From: Caballeronia zhejiangensis
GTDB lineage: Bacteria > Pseudomonadota > Gammaproteobacteria > Burkholderiales > Burkholderiaceae
DNA length: 51,052 nucleotides
Direction of reading: 5' to 3'
Assembly (NCBI RefSeq): GCF_000698575.1
Contig: NZ_JFHD01000043.1
Coordinates: forward strand, 1 to 51,052
Notes under the pieces: generated by a model
Seen by the model: the letters and a program-made list of their open reading frames with translations, nothing else
Told to the model about the DNA's origin: nothing
The model's database searches: none
Made by a program: the position numbers and the translations under genes
In this document: positions 15,769 to 24,331 of the stretch, one piece after another
Layout of the letters: the number at the start of each line of letters is the position of its first letter
How positions within the stretch are numbered: position 1 is the first letter of the stretch

Positions 15769-17364
15769 GTGACAGAGAAGTCGATTAAGCGAAACATCGG
15801 TCCGTTGGCGCTGATGCTGACGGGCCTCGGATCCATCATCGGGTCGGGGTGGCTGTTCGGTGCGTGGAAGGCGTCGCAGATCGCCGGACCCGCCGCGATT
15901 TGCGCGTGGATCATCGGTGCGGTGGTCATTCTGGCGATTGCGCTGACCTACGCCGAACTGGGCGCAACCTTTCCCGAATCCGGCGGCATGGTGCGCTACG
16001 CGCGCTATTCGCACGGCGCGCTGGTCGGATTCATCAGCGCTTGGGCGAACTGGATCGCGATCGTGTCCGTCATTCCGATCGAAGCGGAAGCGTCCATCCA
16101 GTACATGAGCACCTGGCCGTACGAATGGGCGCACGAGCTGTTCGTCGGACATACGCTCACGACTACTGGCCTGCTGTTGTCGGCCGTGCTGGTCGTCATT
16201 TACTTCCTGCTGAATTACTGGGGCGTCAAGCTGTTCGCGCGCGCGAACTCGATCATCACGATCTTCAAGTTCCTGGTGCCGGGTTTGACGATCGGCGGCC
16301 TCGTCTTCTCGGGCTTCCATTCGGAGAACTTCGGCACGGCGTCGAATTTCGCGCCGTTCGGATGGTCCGCGGTTCTCACCGCCGTGGCGACGAGCGGGAT
16401 CGTGTTCAGCTTCAACGGCTTTCAGAGCCCGGTGAACCTCGCGGGCGAGGCGCGCCATCCGGCGAAAAGCATCCCGTTCGCCGTGGTCGGTTCGATCCTG
16501 ATCGCGCTCGTGATCTACGTGCTGCTTCAGATCGCGTACATCGGCGCGGTGAATCCGGCGGATGTGGCGAAGGGCTGGCAGCACTTCAACTTTGCATCGC
16601 CGTTCGCGGAACTGGCGATCGCGCTCAACCTGAATTGGCTCGCCATCCTCTTGTATGTCGATGCGTTCGTCAGTCCGAGCGGCACCGGCACGACCTATAT
16701 GGCCACGACCACGCGCATGATCTACGCGATGGAGCGCAACAACACGATGCCGAAGATGTTCGGCAACGTGCATCCGTTTTACGGCGTGCCGCGTCAGGCG
16801 ATGTGGTTCAACCTGTTCGTGTCGTTCGTGTTCCTGTTCTTCTTCCGCGGCTGGGGCACGCTCGCGGCGGTGATCTCGGTGGCGACGGTCATCTCGTATC
16901 TCACCGGCCCGGTCAGCCTGATGGCGTTGCGCCGCGCGGCGCCGGATCTGGATCGCCCGGTCAATATTCCGCTGATGGGCCTGGTCGCGCCGTTCGCATT
17001 CGTGTGCGCGTCGCTCGTGCTGTTCTGGGCGAAGTGGCCGCTGACCGGCGAGATCATTCTGCTGATGGTCGTCGCGTTGCCGGTGTACTTCTATTTTCAG
17101 AGCAAGGTCGGTTTCGCAGGCTGGGGCCGCGATCTGAAGGCTGCTTGGTGGCTCGTGGCCTATCTGCCGTCGATGGCGGTCATGTCGCTGATCGGCAGCA
17201 AGGACTTCGGCGGAAACGGATTGCTGCCGTACGGCTGGGACATGGCGGCGGTCGCCGTGCTCGCGCTGATCTTCTATTACTGGGGCGTGCACACGGGTTA
17301 TCGCACGACCTATCTCGAAGAACGCGAAAGCACCGACGACATTCTTCACGAAGTCGGCGCGTAA
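15769..17364 (+). CDS. APC-family amino acid permease, aspartate:proton-symporter-like
   Basis: 531-residue inner-membrane permease with 12-14 hydrophobic segments. The N terminus, LMLTGLGSIIGSGWLFG, is the APC TM1 signature. Later features resemble Bacillus YveA, an aspartate-proton symporter: FLLNYWGVKLFARANSIITI, FVSPSGTGTTYMATTTRMIY, and AAWWLVAYLPSM near the C terminus. The start is GTG 15769, with a strong GGAGG 7 bases upstream. The longer in-frame extension to 15529 crosses non-coding sequence and was rejected. It is monocistronic, with a large leader region carrying an inverted repeat and a strong terminator downstream. Aspartate as substrate is inferred from resemblance. Confidence 0.88.
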   Translation: MTEKSIKRNIGPLALMLTGLGSIIGSGWLFGAWKASQIAGPAAICAWIIGAVVILAIALTYAELGATFPESGGMVRYARYSHGALVGFISAWANWIAIVSVIPIEAEASIQYMSTWPYEWAHELFVGHTLTTTGLLLSAVLVVIYFLLNYWGVKLFARANSIITIFKFLVPGLTIGGLVFSGFHSENFGTASNFAPFGWSAVLTAVATSGIVFSFNGFQSPVNLAGEARHPAKSIPFAVVGSILIALVIYVLLQIAYIGAVNPADVAKGWQHFNFASPFAELAIALNLNWLAILLYVDAFVSPSGTGTTYMATTTRMIYAMERNNTMPKMFGNVHPFYGVPRQAMWFNLFVSFVFLFFFRGWGTLAAVISVATVISYLTGPVSLMALRRAAPDLDRPVNIPLMGLVAPFAFVCASLVLFWAKWPLTGEIILLMVVALPVYFYFQSKVGFAGWGRDLKAAWWLVAYLPSMAVMSLIGSKDFGGNGLLPYGWDMAAVAVLALIFYYWGVHTGYRTTYLEERESTDDILHEVGA

Positions 17365-17384
17365 GCGTTTCGCCTTCGCCGAAC

Positions 17385-17417
17385 AAAGCCCGCCTGAGCG
17401 ATCAGGCGGGCTTTTTT
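17385..17417. terminator. bidirectional rho-independent terminator
   Basis: 13-base stem AAAGCCCGCCTGA / TCAGGCGGGCTTT with loop GCGA and a T7 run. It lies between the convergent permease and dioxygenase genes. Confidence 0.9.
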
Positions 17418-17421
17418 TCGA

Positions 17422-18207
17422 TCAGTCGTCGGTGAAGACGTAGTTGGTCATCGCGAGCGCACGCTGGAATGTGCCGAGCGACTGGATGCCGAGCCGATAA
17501 TCGTCCGCCGCCGCGCCGAGCGCGCTGAACACCGGCAGCAGATGCTCGTCGGTCGGATGCATCAGCGCGGCGTGCGGCGCGCGTGCATGATAGTCGAGCA
17601 GGGCGTCGATGTCGCGTTCGGCCATGCGGCTCTCGAACCAGTCGGTGAATTCGGCCACGCGCGGATCGGCGTCTTCGGGGCGAGCGCTGAAATCGGCCAT
17701 GCGCAGATTGTGCGTGATCTGCCCGGAACCGACGATCATCACGCCGTCATCGCGCAACTCGCGCAGCGCCCGGCCGATGCGGAAATGGTGCGCGGCATCG
17801 AGATGCGGCTGAATCGATAGCTGCGTGACCGGCACCTCGGCGTCGGGGAACATCAGCAGCATCGGCACCCATGCGCCGTGATCGAGCCCGTGATTCGTCG
17901 TCGCGGCGGGAATGCCTTGCGCGCCGAGCAGCGCGGCGGCGCGCTTCGCCAGATCGGGCGCGCCGGGCGCCGGATAGCGCAGTTCGTAGAGCGCGCGCGG
18001 GAAGCCGTAGAAGTCGTGGATGGTTTCCGGGCGCTCGGCCGTGCTAGCGACCGGCTGCGCCGTGCCCCAATGCGCGGACAGCATCAAAATGGCGCGGGGG
18101 CGCGGCAGCGTCTGACCGAGCGATGCGAATTCGGCGGACGGCATCGACGGGTCGATCGGCAGCGTCGGCGCGCCGTGGGAAATGAAAACGGTGGGGAGTC
18201 GGCTCAT
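17422..18207 (-). CDS. ygiD: class III extradiol dioxygenase, 4,5-DOPA dioxygenase type
   Basis: 261-residue LigB-superfamily enzyme. SHGAP puts His11, SAHWG puts His46, and SGQITHNLR puts His166. The spacing of 35 and 120 residues is that of the metal ligands in E. coli YgiD. NHGLDHGAWVP (106-113) and HPTDEHLLP (217-225) are the remaining conserved blocks. E. coli YgiD opens the ring of L-DOPA between carbons 4 and 5 in vitro; the natural substrate is uncertain. Transcribed alone. Upstream are the perfect palindrome CGTTTATAAACG (18256-18267) and a 7-base inverted repeat (18223-18250), possible control sites. Confidence 0.92.
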   Translation of the reverse strand: MSRLPTVFISHGAPTLPIDPSMPSAEFASLGQTLPRPRAILMLSAHWGTAQPVASTAERPETIHDFYGFPRALYELRYPAPGAPDLAKRAAALLGAQGIPAATTNHGLDHGAWVPMLLMFPDAEVPVTQLSIQPHLDAAHHFRIGRALRELRDDGVMIVGSGQITHNLRMADFSARPEDADPRVAEFTDWFESRMAERDIDALLDYHARAPHAALMHPTDEHLLPVFSALGAAADDYRLGIQSLGTFQRALAMTNYVFTDD

Positions 18208-18301
18208 GGCGGCAAATTCCTAAGCGGTATGCCGTCAATGTAGTACCGCTAGCTTCGTTTATAAACGGTCCGGCGGGCAACGAATTGTGTCGCCGGCGTT
18301 G

Positions 18302-18904
18302 TCAATCCGACGCTTCGCCGCGCAGCCCGCGCCACGCGGGTGCAACCGGTTGGGCAAAGCCGAACAGATCGATGACGCGCGCGACGGTGTGATCGACCAT
18401 TTCGTCGATGCTCGCGGGCTTCTGATAGAACGCCGGCAACGGCGGAAAGATCACACCGCCCATTTCGGTGACGGCCGTCATATTCCGCAGATGCGCGAGG
18501 TTGAACGGCGTTTCGCGCACAAGCAGCACCAGACGGCGACGTTCTTTCAGCACGACATCGGCGGCGCGAGTGATGAGATTGTCGGAGAGACCGTGCGCGA
18601 TGCTCGCGAGCGTTCGCATCGAACAGGGCGCGACCACCATGCCGTCGGTTGCGAACGAACCCGACGCAATGGTCGCGCCGACATCGCGCACGCTGTGGAC
18701 GACATCGGCGAACGCGTGGACCGCGGCTTTATCGAGTTCGAGTTCGTGCTGGATATTGAGCCAGCCGGCGCTGGAAACGAGCAGATGCGTCTCGACGCCG
18801 GACAGCCGGCGCAGCGTCTCGAGCAGACGCACGCCGTAGATGGCGCCCGTTGCGCCCGTGATCGCGACGATGAGCCGTCGTTTCGCGGCAGCGGGCGCGC
18901 TCAC
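18302..18904 (-). CDS. ubiX: flavin prenyltransferase UbiX
   Basis: 200-residue flavoprotein of the UbiX/Pad1 family. It attaches a dimethylallyl group to FMN to make the prenyl-FMN cofactor used by UbiD-type decarboxylases, including the ubiquinone-pathway enzyme. Motifs: ITGATGAIYG at residues 14-23 (FMN phosphate), VAPCSMRTLASIAHG near 90-105, DVVLKERRRLVLLVRETP near 115-132, and a Pro-rich C-terminal segment, FPPLPAFYQKP. Full length. Last gene of the hemA-prfA-prmC-grxD-ubiX block, 11 bases after grxD. ubiD is not in this window. Confidence 0.95.
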   Translation of the reverse strand: MSAPAAAKRRLIVAITGATGAIYGVRLLETLRRLSGVETHLLVSSAGWLNIQHELELDKAAVHAFADVVHSVRDVGATIASGSFATDGMVVAPCSMRTLASIAHGLSDNLITRAADVVLKERRRLVLLVRETPFNLAHLRNMTAVTEMGGVIFPPLPAFYQKPASIDEMVDHTVARVIDLFGFAQPVAPAWRGLRGEASD

Positions 18905-18915
18905 TTGCTAAAGAC

Positions 18916-19227
18916 TTAAGCGGCGGCGAAAAGCTGTTGCAGTTCGCCCGATTGATACATCTCCATCATGATGTCCGAGCCGCCGATGAACTCGCCCTTC
19001 ACGTAGAGCTGCGGAATGGTCGGCCAGTTGGAGAATTCCTTGATGCCCTGGCGGATTTCGTCGTCTTCGAGGACGTTCACGGTCTTGATCTGATCGACGC
19101 CGCATGCCTTGAGCACTTGGATTGCGCGGCCGGAGAAGCCGCACATCGGGAATTGCGCCGTGCCCTTCATGAAAAGGACGACCGCGTTCTGATCGACGAT
19201 TTGCTTGATGCGTTCTTGCGTATCCAT
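18916..19227 (-). CDS. grxD: Grx4-family monothiol glutaredoxin
   Basis: 103-residue monothiol glutaredoxin. The active-site motif CGFS (PMCGFSGRA, near residue 29) is followed by the cis-Pro segment WPTIPQLYV and the glutathione-binding GEFIGGSDIMMEM. Proteins of this class bind a [2Fe-2S] cluster with glutathione and deliver iron-sulfur clusters. Length is normal. Placed between prmC and ubiX; its position in the hem/prf block is conserved in Burkholderia. Confidence 0.97.
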   Translation of the reverse strand: MDTQERIKQIVDQNAVVLFMKGTAQFPMCGFSGRAIQVLKACGVDQIKTVNVLEDDEIRQGIKEFSNWPTIPQLYVKGEFIGGSDIMMEMYQSGELQQLFAAA

Positions 19228-19300
19228 GGCATTCCTGCGCTTGAGATTTCGGTGAGAGTTCTCGAAATGATAGCGGATTTCGATTGCACGAGCCGGGCCG

Positions 19301-20125
19301 TCAGGCCGCGAACCGGCCGCCCGAGCAACGTTCGATGCCCGCGAGATCGCGCATCGAGTGCACGTCGCTGAAACCGCGTGCGGTGAGCAGCGCGCGCACC
19401 GATTCCGCCTGGTCGTAGCCGTGCTCGATCCACAGCGCGCCGTCGTGCGCGAGAAGACGCGGCGCGTTATCGACGATCGTGCGGATCGCGGACAAACCGT
19501 CGGCGTCGTCGGTGAGCGCGCCGCGCGGCTCGAAGCGCAGGTCGCCTTGTTCGAGATGCGGATCGCCGCTCGCGATATACGGCGGATTGCTGACGATCGC
19601 CTCGAACCGCAACGACGGATCGATGTTCGCGGTCCAATCGCTTTCGACGAAGGTCACGTTACCGCTCTTCAGCAGGCGCGAAGCGTTGCCGCGCGCGACA
19701 TCGAGCGCGGCGCGCGACCGGTCGACGGCCCACACGCGCGCATCGGGCCGCGCGTGGGCGATCGAAATCGCGATCGCGCCGGTTCCCGTGCCGAGATCGA
19801 GCACGCGCGGGTTCGACGCATCGGCGATGGCTTCGAGCGTGAGTTCCACGAGCAACTCGGTTTCCGGCCGCGGGATCAGCACGTCGGGCGTCACCTCGAA
19901 TTCGAGGCCGAAGAATTCGCGCTTGCCGATCAACTGCGCGATCGGCTCGCCGTTCGAGCGCCGCGCCGCGAGCGCCTCGAAACGCGCGACCGCGTCTTGC
20001 GGCAGCGTCTCGCGATCGCGCGTGATGAGTTCCGTGCGCCGCCAGCCGAGTACGTGCATCAAGAGAATGCGCGCTTCGAGCGGCGGCAGCGCGCACGCGC
20101 GCAATAACGCGGCGGCGTCGCTCAC
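19301..20125 (-). CDS. prmC: release-factor glutamine methyltransferase PrmC
   Basis: 274-residue N5-glutamine methyltransferase that modifies the GGQ glutamine of RF1 and RF2. An N-terminal helical domain that contacts the release factor (about 1-90, ending GKREFFGLEFEVTPDVLIPRPE) precedes the SAM domain. VLDLGTGTGAIAI is motif I and VSNPPYIASGD is the catalytic NPPY. Its first codon overlaps the prfA stop by 4 bases (ATGA), coupling the enzyme to its substrate. Confidence 0.97.
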   Translation of the reverse strand: MSDAAALLRACALPPLEARILLMHVLGWRRTELITRDRETLPQDAVARFEALAARRSNGEPIAQLIGKREFFGLEFEVTPDVLIPRPETELLVELTLEAIADASNPRVLDLGTGTGAIAISIAHARPDARVWAVDRSRAALDVARGNASRLLKSGNVTFVESDWTANIDPSLRFEAIVSNPPYIASGDPHLEQGDLRFEPRGALTDDADGLSAIRTIVDNAPRLLAHDGALWIEHGYDQAESVRALLTARGFSDVHSMRDLAGIERCSGGRFAA

Positions 20126-21204
20126 TCCGTTTCCCCGAGCGCCGCGAGCTGCTCCGCCTGATGCTCGGACACGAGCGCGCCGATCAGTTCGTCGAGATCG
20201 CCGTCCATGATGTACTCGAGCTTGTAGAGCGTGAGGTTGATGCGGTGATCCGTCATGCGCCCTTGCGGGAAGTTGTACGTGCGAATGCGTTCCGAACGGT
20301 CGCCCGAGCCGATCAGACTCTTGCGCGTCGCCGCTTCCTTCGCGTGCTGCTCGTGATACTGCTTGTCCTTGATGCGCGCGGCCAGCACCTTCAGCGCGCG
20401 ATCCTTGTTCTTGTGCTGCGAGCGGTCATCCTGACATTCGACGACGATGCCCGTCGGCAAGTGCGTGACGCGCACCGCCGAATCCGTCTTGTTGATGTGC
20501 TGCCCGCCCGCGCCTGACGCGCGGAACGTATCGATGCGCAAATCGGCCGGATTGATGACGACTTCGCTGATCTCATCGGCTTCCGGCATCACCGCGACCG
20601 TGCACGCGGACGTATGAATGCGGCCTTGCGTTTCCGTCGCCGGAACCCGCTGCACGCGATGCCCGCCCGATTCGAACTTGAGCCGCGAATACGCGCCCTG
20701 TCCGGCGAGCCGCACGATCACTTCCTTATAGCCGCCGAGATCCGAGACGCTTTCCGACATCGTCTCGGCCGTCCAGCGATTGCGTTCCGCATAACGCAGA
20801 TACATGCGCAGCAGATCGCCCGCGAACAGCGCGGATTCGTCGCCGCCCGTGCCCGCGCGAATTTCGATGAAGATGTTGCGATCGTCGTTCGGATCTTTCG
20901 GCAGAAGCATCGTCTGCAGTTCGCCTTCGATCTTCGTCATGCGCTCGCGCGCCTCGCCGATTTCCTCTTCGGCGAAATCGCGCATCGACGGATCGGAAAG
21001 CAGTTCCTGCGCGGTCGCTTCGTCGGTCAAAGCCTGTCGCCACAGAGCGTATTGCTCGACGATCGGACTGATTTCCGCGTGCTCGCGCGTGAGTTTCCGG
21101 TACTGATCCATGTCGGAAGTCACGTCTTCGCGGCTCAACAGTTCGTTGAGATCGACCAGCCGCTTTGCAAGCTGGTCGAGCTTGCCTTGCATGCTCGTTT
21201 TCAT
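20122..21204 (-). CDS. prfA: peptide chain release factor 1
   Basis: 360-residue RF1, which terminates translation at UAA and UAG. GAGGQHINKTDSAVR carries the catalytic GGQ loop. VPATETQGRIHTSA contains the PxT stop-codon recognition motif, PAT, that distinguishes RF1 from RF2 (SPF). The N-terminal coiled helices and C-terminal DLDELIGALVSEHQAEQLAAL are complete. Start at 21204. It lies 97 bases downstream of hemA and overlaps prmC. Confidence 0.98.
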   Translation of the reverse strand: MKTSMQGKLDQLAKRLVDLNELLSREDVTSDMDQYRKLTREHAEISPIVEQYALWRQALTDEATAQELLSDPSMRDFAEEEIGEARERMTKIEGELQTMLLPKDPNDDRNIFIEIRAGTGGDESALFAGDLLRMYLRYAERNRWTAETMSESVSDLGGYKEVIVRLAGQGAYSRLKFESGGHRVQRVPATETQGRIHTSACTVAVMPEADEISEVVINPADLRIDTFRASGAGGQHINKTDSAVRVTHLPTGIVVECQDDRSQHKNKDRALKVLAARIKDKQYHEQHAKEAATRKSLIGSGDRSERIRTYNFPQGRMTDHRINLTLYKLEYIMDGDLDELIGALVSEHQAEQLAALGETE

Positions 21205-21301
21205 CGGACGGAGATGACGCGGTGAGCGTCAGGAAGAACTGCGATCGGAAAGCCGCCGCGTAAATCGCGGACAGCCTTTGAGAATAGCAAAGAGAAGGCC
21301 G

Positions 21302-22597
21302 CTAACGTTCCGACGAATCGGACGACGAGCCGTGACGGTAGAAGCCGCTCATCAGGTCGATGAGCTGGTTGCGCTCCTCGCTGCTTGCTCGGTTGAGCGC
21401 GTGCGTCGGACCGTGAATCAGCTTGTTCGTGAGCGATTGCGAGAGCGCTTCGAGCACGGCGGCGGGGTCGTCGCCGCGCGCGAGCATCTTGCGCGCGCGT
21501 TCGAGTTCGGCGCGGCGCAGCGCGTCCGCCTGCGTGTGCATGTGGCGGATGACCGGCACGATGCTGCGCGCATCGAGCCATTGCATGAAATTCGCGACGC
21601 GCGTCTCGATGATCGATTCGGCCTGCGCGACCGCCGCCTGACGCGACGCGTTGCCCTCGCGCACGATCGCACCGAGATCGTCGACGGTGTAGAGGAACAC
21701 GTCGTGCAAATTGCCGACTTCCGGCTCGATATCGCGCGGCACGGCGAGATCGACCATGAAGATCGGGCGATGCCGGCGCGCGCGCACTGCACGCTCGACC
21801 GCGCCGAGACCGATGATCGGCAGCGTCGACGCCGTGCACGACACGATGATGTCGAACTCGTGCATGCGCGACGGCAATTCGGAAAGCGGAATCGCGCGGC
21901 CGTTGAAGCGGCCGGCGAGCTTCTCGCCGCGCTCCGCCGTGCGGTTCGCGACGACCAGCTCACGCGGATTCTGCGCCGCGAAATGGGTGGCGCAGAGCTC
22001 GATCATTTCGCCCGCGCCGATGAACAGCACGCGCTGGCTGGAGATATTCTCGAAGATGCGCTGCGCGAGGCGCACGGCGGCGGCGGCCATCGAGACGGAT
22101 TGCGCGCCGATTTCGGTCGTCGTGCGAACTTCCTTCGCGACTGCGAACGTGCGCTGGAACAACTGATTGAGATACGTGCCGAGCGCGCCGGCTTCGGACG
22201 CGGTGCGCACCGCGTCCTTCATTTGTCCGACGATTTGCGTCTCTCCGAGCACCATCGAGTCCAGCCCCGATGCGACGCGGAACGCGTGACGCACCGCTTC
22301 CGACTGCGGCAGCGCATAGACATGCGGCGCGAGCTCGGGAACGGGGATGTTGTGGTACTTCGAGAGCCACTGGATCGCAGCTTCGCGGGCGGCGGAGTCG
22401 TCGGTGGCGCAGTAGAGTTCTGTGCGATTGCAGGTCGAGAGAATCGCCGCTTCGGGCGACGCCTTCGCGAGCGGGCCAAGCCAAATGTCCTTCAGCGCGC
22501 CCAGCGCGGGCTTCAGCTGTTCGAGCGGAAACGCCACGCGTTCGCGCAGAGCGACAGGCGCAGTGTGGTGGTTGATTCCGATCGTGAGGAGCTGCAT
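21302..22597 (-). CDS. hemA: glutamyl-tRNA reductase HemA
   Basis: 431-residue NADPH-dependent enzyme that reduces glutamyl-tRNA to glutamate-1-semialdehyde, the first committed step of haem synthesis by the C5 route. GINHHTAPVALRERVAF is the N-terminal signature. LSTCNRTELY holds the catalytic Cys near residue 55, and GETQIVGQMKDAVR follows. The NADPH-binding part has FIGAGEMIELC and the C-terminal dimerisation helix ends the protein. The first gene of the hemA-prfA-prmC-grxD-ubiX block; the start at 22597 begins the usual MQLLTIGINH. Confidence 0.97.
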   Translation of the reverse strand: MQLLTIGINHHTAPVALRERVAFPLEQLKPALGALKDIWLGPLAKASPEAAILSTCNRTELYCATDDSAAREAAIQWLSKYHNIPVPELAPHVYALPQSEAVRHAFRVASGLDSMVLGETQIVGQMKDAVRTASEAGALGTYLNQLFQRTFAVAKEVRTTTEIGAQSVSMAAAAVRLAQRIFENISSQRVLFIGAGEMIELCATHFAAQNPRELVVANRTAERGEKLAGRFNGRAIPLSELPSRMHEFDIIVSCTASTLPIIGLGAVERAVRARRHRPIFMVDLAVPRDIEPEVGNLHDVFLYTVDDLGAIVREGNASRQAAVAQAESIIETRVANFMQWLDARSIVPVIRHMHTQADALRRAELERARKMLARGDDPAAVLEALSQSLTNKLIHGPTHALNRASSEERNQLIDLMSGFYRHGSSSDSSER

Positions 22598-22650
22598 TTT
22601 TTTGGGCTGATGCTTTGGGCCTAAGCCGATGGCCTTTCAGATAGCCCAAT

Positions 22651-22656
22651 ATTATA
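22651..22656 (-). promoter_or_regulatory. -10 element of hemA
   Basis: Perfect minus-strand TATAAT, 54 bases upstream of the hemA ATG, in an AT-rich pocket. No good -35 hexamer is visible at 16-18 bases, so the promoter may need an activator or be read weakly. Confidence 0.45.
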
Positions 22657-22721
22657 GCCTTTTGCGTATTTCTTCATTTATAGGTGGCATTTGGGGCGCG
22701 ACCGCGCCCGAAGTGCCGAAA

Positions 22722-22744
22722 ACGCCCGCGCAGCCGGGCGTCGA
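22722..22744 (-). terminator. probable terminator after the glycosyltransferase
   Basis: Stem ACGCCCG / CGGGCGT with a 6-base loop. On the minus strand it is followed by only TTT, giving a weak U tract. It lies 45-60 bases past the glycosyltransferase stop and before the hemA promoter. Confidence 0.4.
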
Positions 22745-22785
22745 GCGGTTTGCCGGAACCAGCGTGTGGCAGAAAGCCGCGCCGG

Positions 22786-23604
22786 TCAGCGGAAATACTT
22801 CGCAAGCTCGAGCGCTCGCGCCTCCAGTTCCTTGATCGGCATTTCATCGGTTCGGCGCGCCATTTGCCGGTTTCGCGCGCTATGTTCTTCCTCGCACATC
22901 GCGGCGCGTGACGCGGAGTCATGATTCAGATGAAACAGCGAGGAATCCGGTCCGGCAAGTGCATGCCAACGCAGACCGAGCCGCGCGCCGCGGATGAACA
23001 GGTCGTCGTCCTCGCCGCCCCAGCCCGTGAACTGCGGATCCACGCCGCCGATACGGATGAATTCCGGGCGTTTAAAAAGGTTGATTGCGCCCGGCGTGTT
23101 GGCGTAGAGCACATTGATATCGTCCGGTAAATCGCCTTCCATGAACGGAGCGAATTCGTCGAAGTTTCCCGATTCGATAAACGTTTGGCGTCGATCGCCT
23201 GAAACATTCAGCACGCGCGAGAAGGGGCAAAGCACGTCGCTGGCATCGCCGTCCATTAATGCGTCGACGGCCGATTTCATCATGCGTGGATTGGCGATCA
23301 TATCGGCATCGTGCATGCAGATAATCGGGCTTTTTGCCATTAACGCACCGAGATTGACGAGCCTCGCTTTCGGAAACGGGCCGGTATCGTGCACGAATAC
23401 GTGCCGGATGCGCGAATCGCCGATCTCGGTCCAACTGAACGTGGGCGCGGCGTCCGCTTCGATCAGCCAGATGTGAAAGTCCGAATAGGTGCGGACAAGG
23501 TGGCGCAGAACGCCACGCAGGTTATCGCGCCTTTCCTGACCGGAGCCGCGATACGTGACGATCATTTCGAGACCACGCAGGGAAAGTGGATTGGCTTCAG
23601 TCAT
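22786..23604 (-). CDS. glycosyltransferase (GT2/GT27-like, galactosyltransferase-type C-terminal domain)
   Basis: 272-residue GT-A-fold sugar transferase. LEMIVTYRGSGQERRDNLRG opens the nucleotide-sugar domain. ICMHDADMIAN is the DxD metal motif near residue 125. GWGGEDDDLFIRGARLGLRW, near 210-230, is the acceptor/catalytic block shared with chondroitin-polymerase and beta-galactosyltransferase C domains. No membrane segment in the chosen form. The ATG at 23604 fits the family start. An in-frame upstream extension of 92 codons contains a hydrophobic run but was judged non-coding. It stands alone in an AT-richer patch, with no polysaccharide genes beside it. Donor and acceptor are unknown. Confidence 0.82.
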   Translation of the reverse strand: MTEANPLSLRGLEMIVTYRGSGQERRDNLRGVLRHLVRTYSDFHIWLIEADAAPTFSWTEIGDSRIRHVFVHDTGPFPKARLVNLGALMAKSPIICMHDADMIANPRMMKSAVDALMDGDASDVLCPFSRVLNVSGDRRQTFIESGNFDEFAPFMEGDLPDDINVLYANTPGAINLFKRPEFIRIGGVDPQFTGWGGEDDDLFIRGARLGLRWHALAGPDSSLFHLNHDSASRAAMCEEEHSARNRQMARRTDEMPIKELEARALELAKYFR

Positions 23605-23974
23605 AGGAAAATGCCGCCTTTTGAAAACGTCAATTCGTCGCGTGAAAATCAGTAACGCGATTAACGAAGTGGCGATAAATGTGAGGTTCGCTTTATAAAT
23701 GGCAAGAATATATATAAAGCGCAAAGATGAAAGGATTTTATCATTCGACCGAGCGGCGGAGTTTCGGAAAACTCGCATAATCTTCTCAAAAAGAAGAAGC
23801 GCGCTTTTGGTTCCCTTCGATGCGATTTCGGTACGCGCATTCCGAGCCTTGCGCTCCCCATATCCGGCCCCTAAACTCAAGCGCTACGTCGCGCCGAGGA
23901 TTGCCCGAAATCATGTACATCCACCGATCTGCTCCGCTTTGCAACGAATCGACACCGATGGAGCATCGCCGCTG
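23605..23974. other. AT-rich intergenic region with a 9-base inverted repeat
   Basis: Between the glycosyltransferase and the divergent small membrane gene. The half next to the glycosyltransferase is clearly lower in G+C than the rest of the window. CGCTTTATA (23689-23697) is repeated inverted as TATAAAGCG (23713-23721) with half-site centres 24 bases apart; the TATAAA cores could also serve as -10 elements in both directions. No supported gene. Confidence 0.45.
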
Positions 23975-24247
23975 ATGGGCTGGATCGGACTGATTTTTCT
24001 CGGTGCGGTGATCGGCGCGGCGGGCTGGTGGCTGCATCCGCTGCGCCGTGCGGGACGCGTCGCGCGCGGTCCGGCGGGCTACGTCTGGACGGCCATCGCC
24101 GCTGGCATACTGGCGACGGTTGTTGCGCGCATGCTCGGCAATATCGTCGATGTATATCACGACGGCGACACGCTCGAATGGCTCGCGTGCGCGGTCTTCG
24201 CGCTCTTCGTCGTGACGACGACTGTCGGACTGGCGGCGCGCCGCTGA
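23975..24247 (+). CDS. small membrane protein, GlsB/YeaQ-like
   Basis: 90-residue protein with three hydrophobic segments: GWIGLIFLGAVIGAAGWWL at the N terminus, VWTAIAAGILATVVARMLG in the middle, and WLACAVFALFVVTTTVGLA at the end. A short basic loop, RRAGRVARG, separates the first two. The size, the Gly-rich first helix and the topology resemble the transglycosylase-associated/GlsB-YeaQ stress membrane family, but the match is loose. The start at 23975 has GGAG about 12 bases upstream. It lies 84 bases before the aminopeptidase gene and could share its transcript. No function is assigned. Confidence 0.6.
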   Translation: MGWIGLIFLGAVIGAAGWWLHPLRRAGRVARGPAGYVWTAIAAGILATVVARMLGNIVDVYHDGDTLEWLACAVFALFVVTTTVGLAARR

Positions 24248-24331
24248 TCTCGATTTTGTGACGCGGGCGGGTGATCCTTGCCGCGCGTCGTGCTCTTCGC
24301 GCCCTACGCGGGCTTTCAAGCAGGTGACTTC

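Noticed and set aside
23605..23880. N-terminal extension of the glycosyltransferase with a hydrophobic, membrane-like run
   Set aside because: The hydrophobic character comes from AT-rich DNA. The family domain begins right at ATG 23604, and the segment carries promoter-like sequence. It was kept only as a remote alternative.
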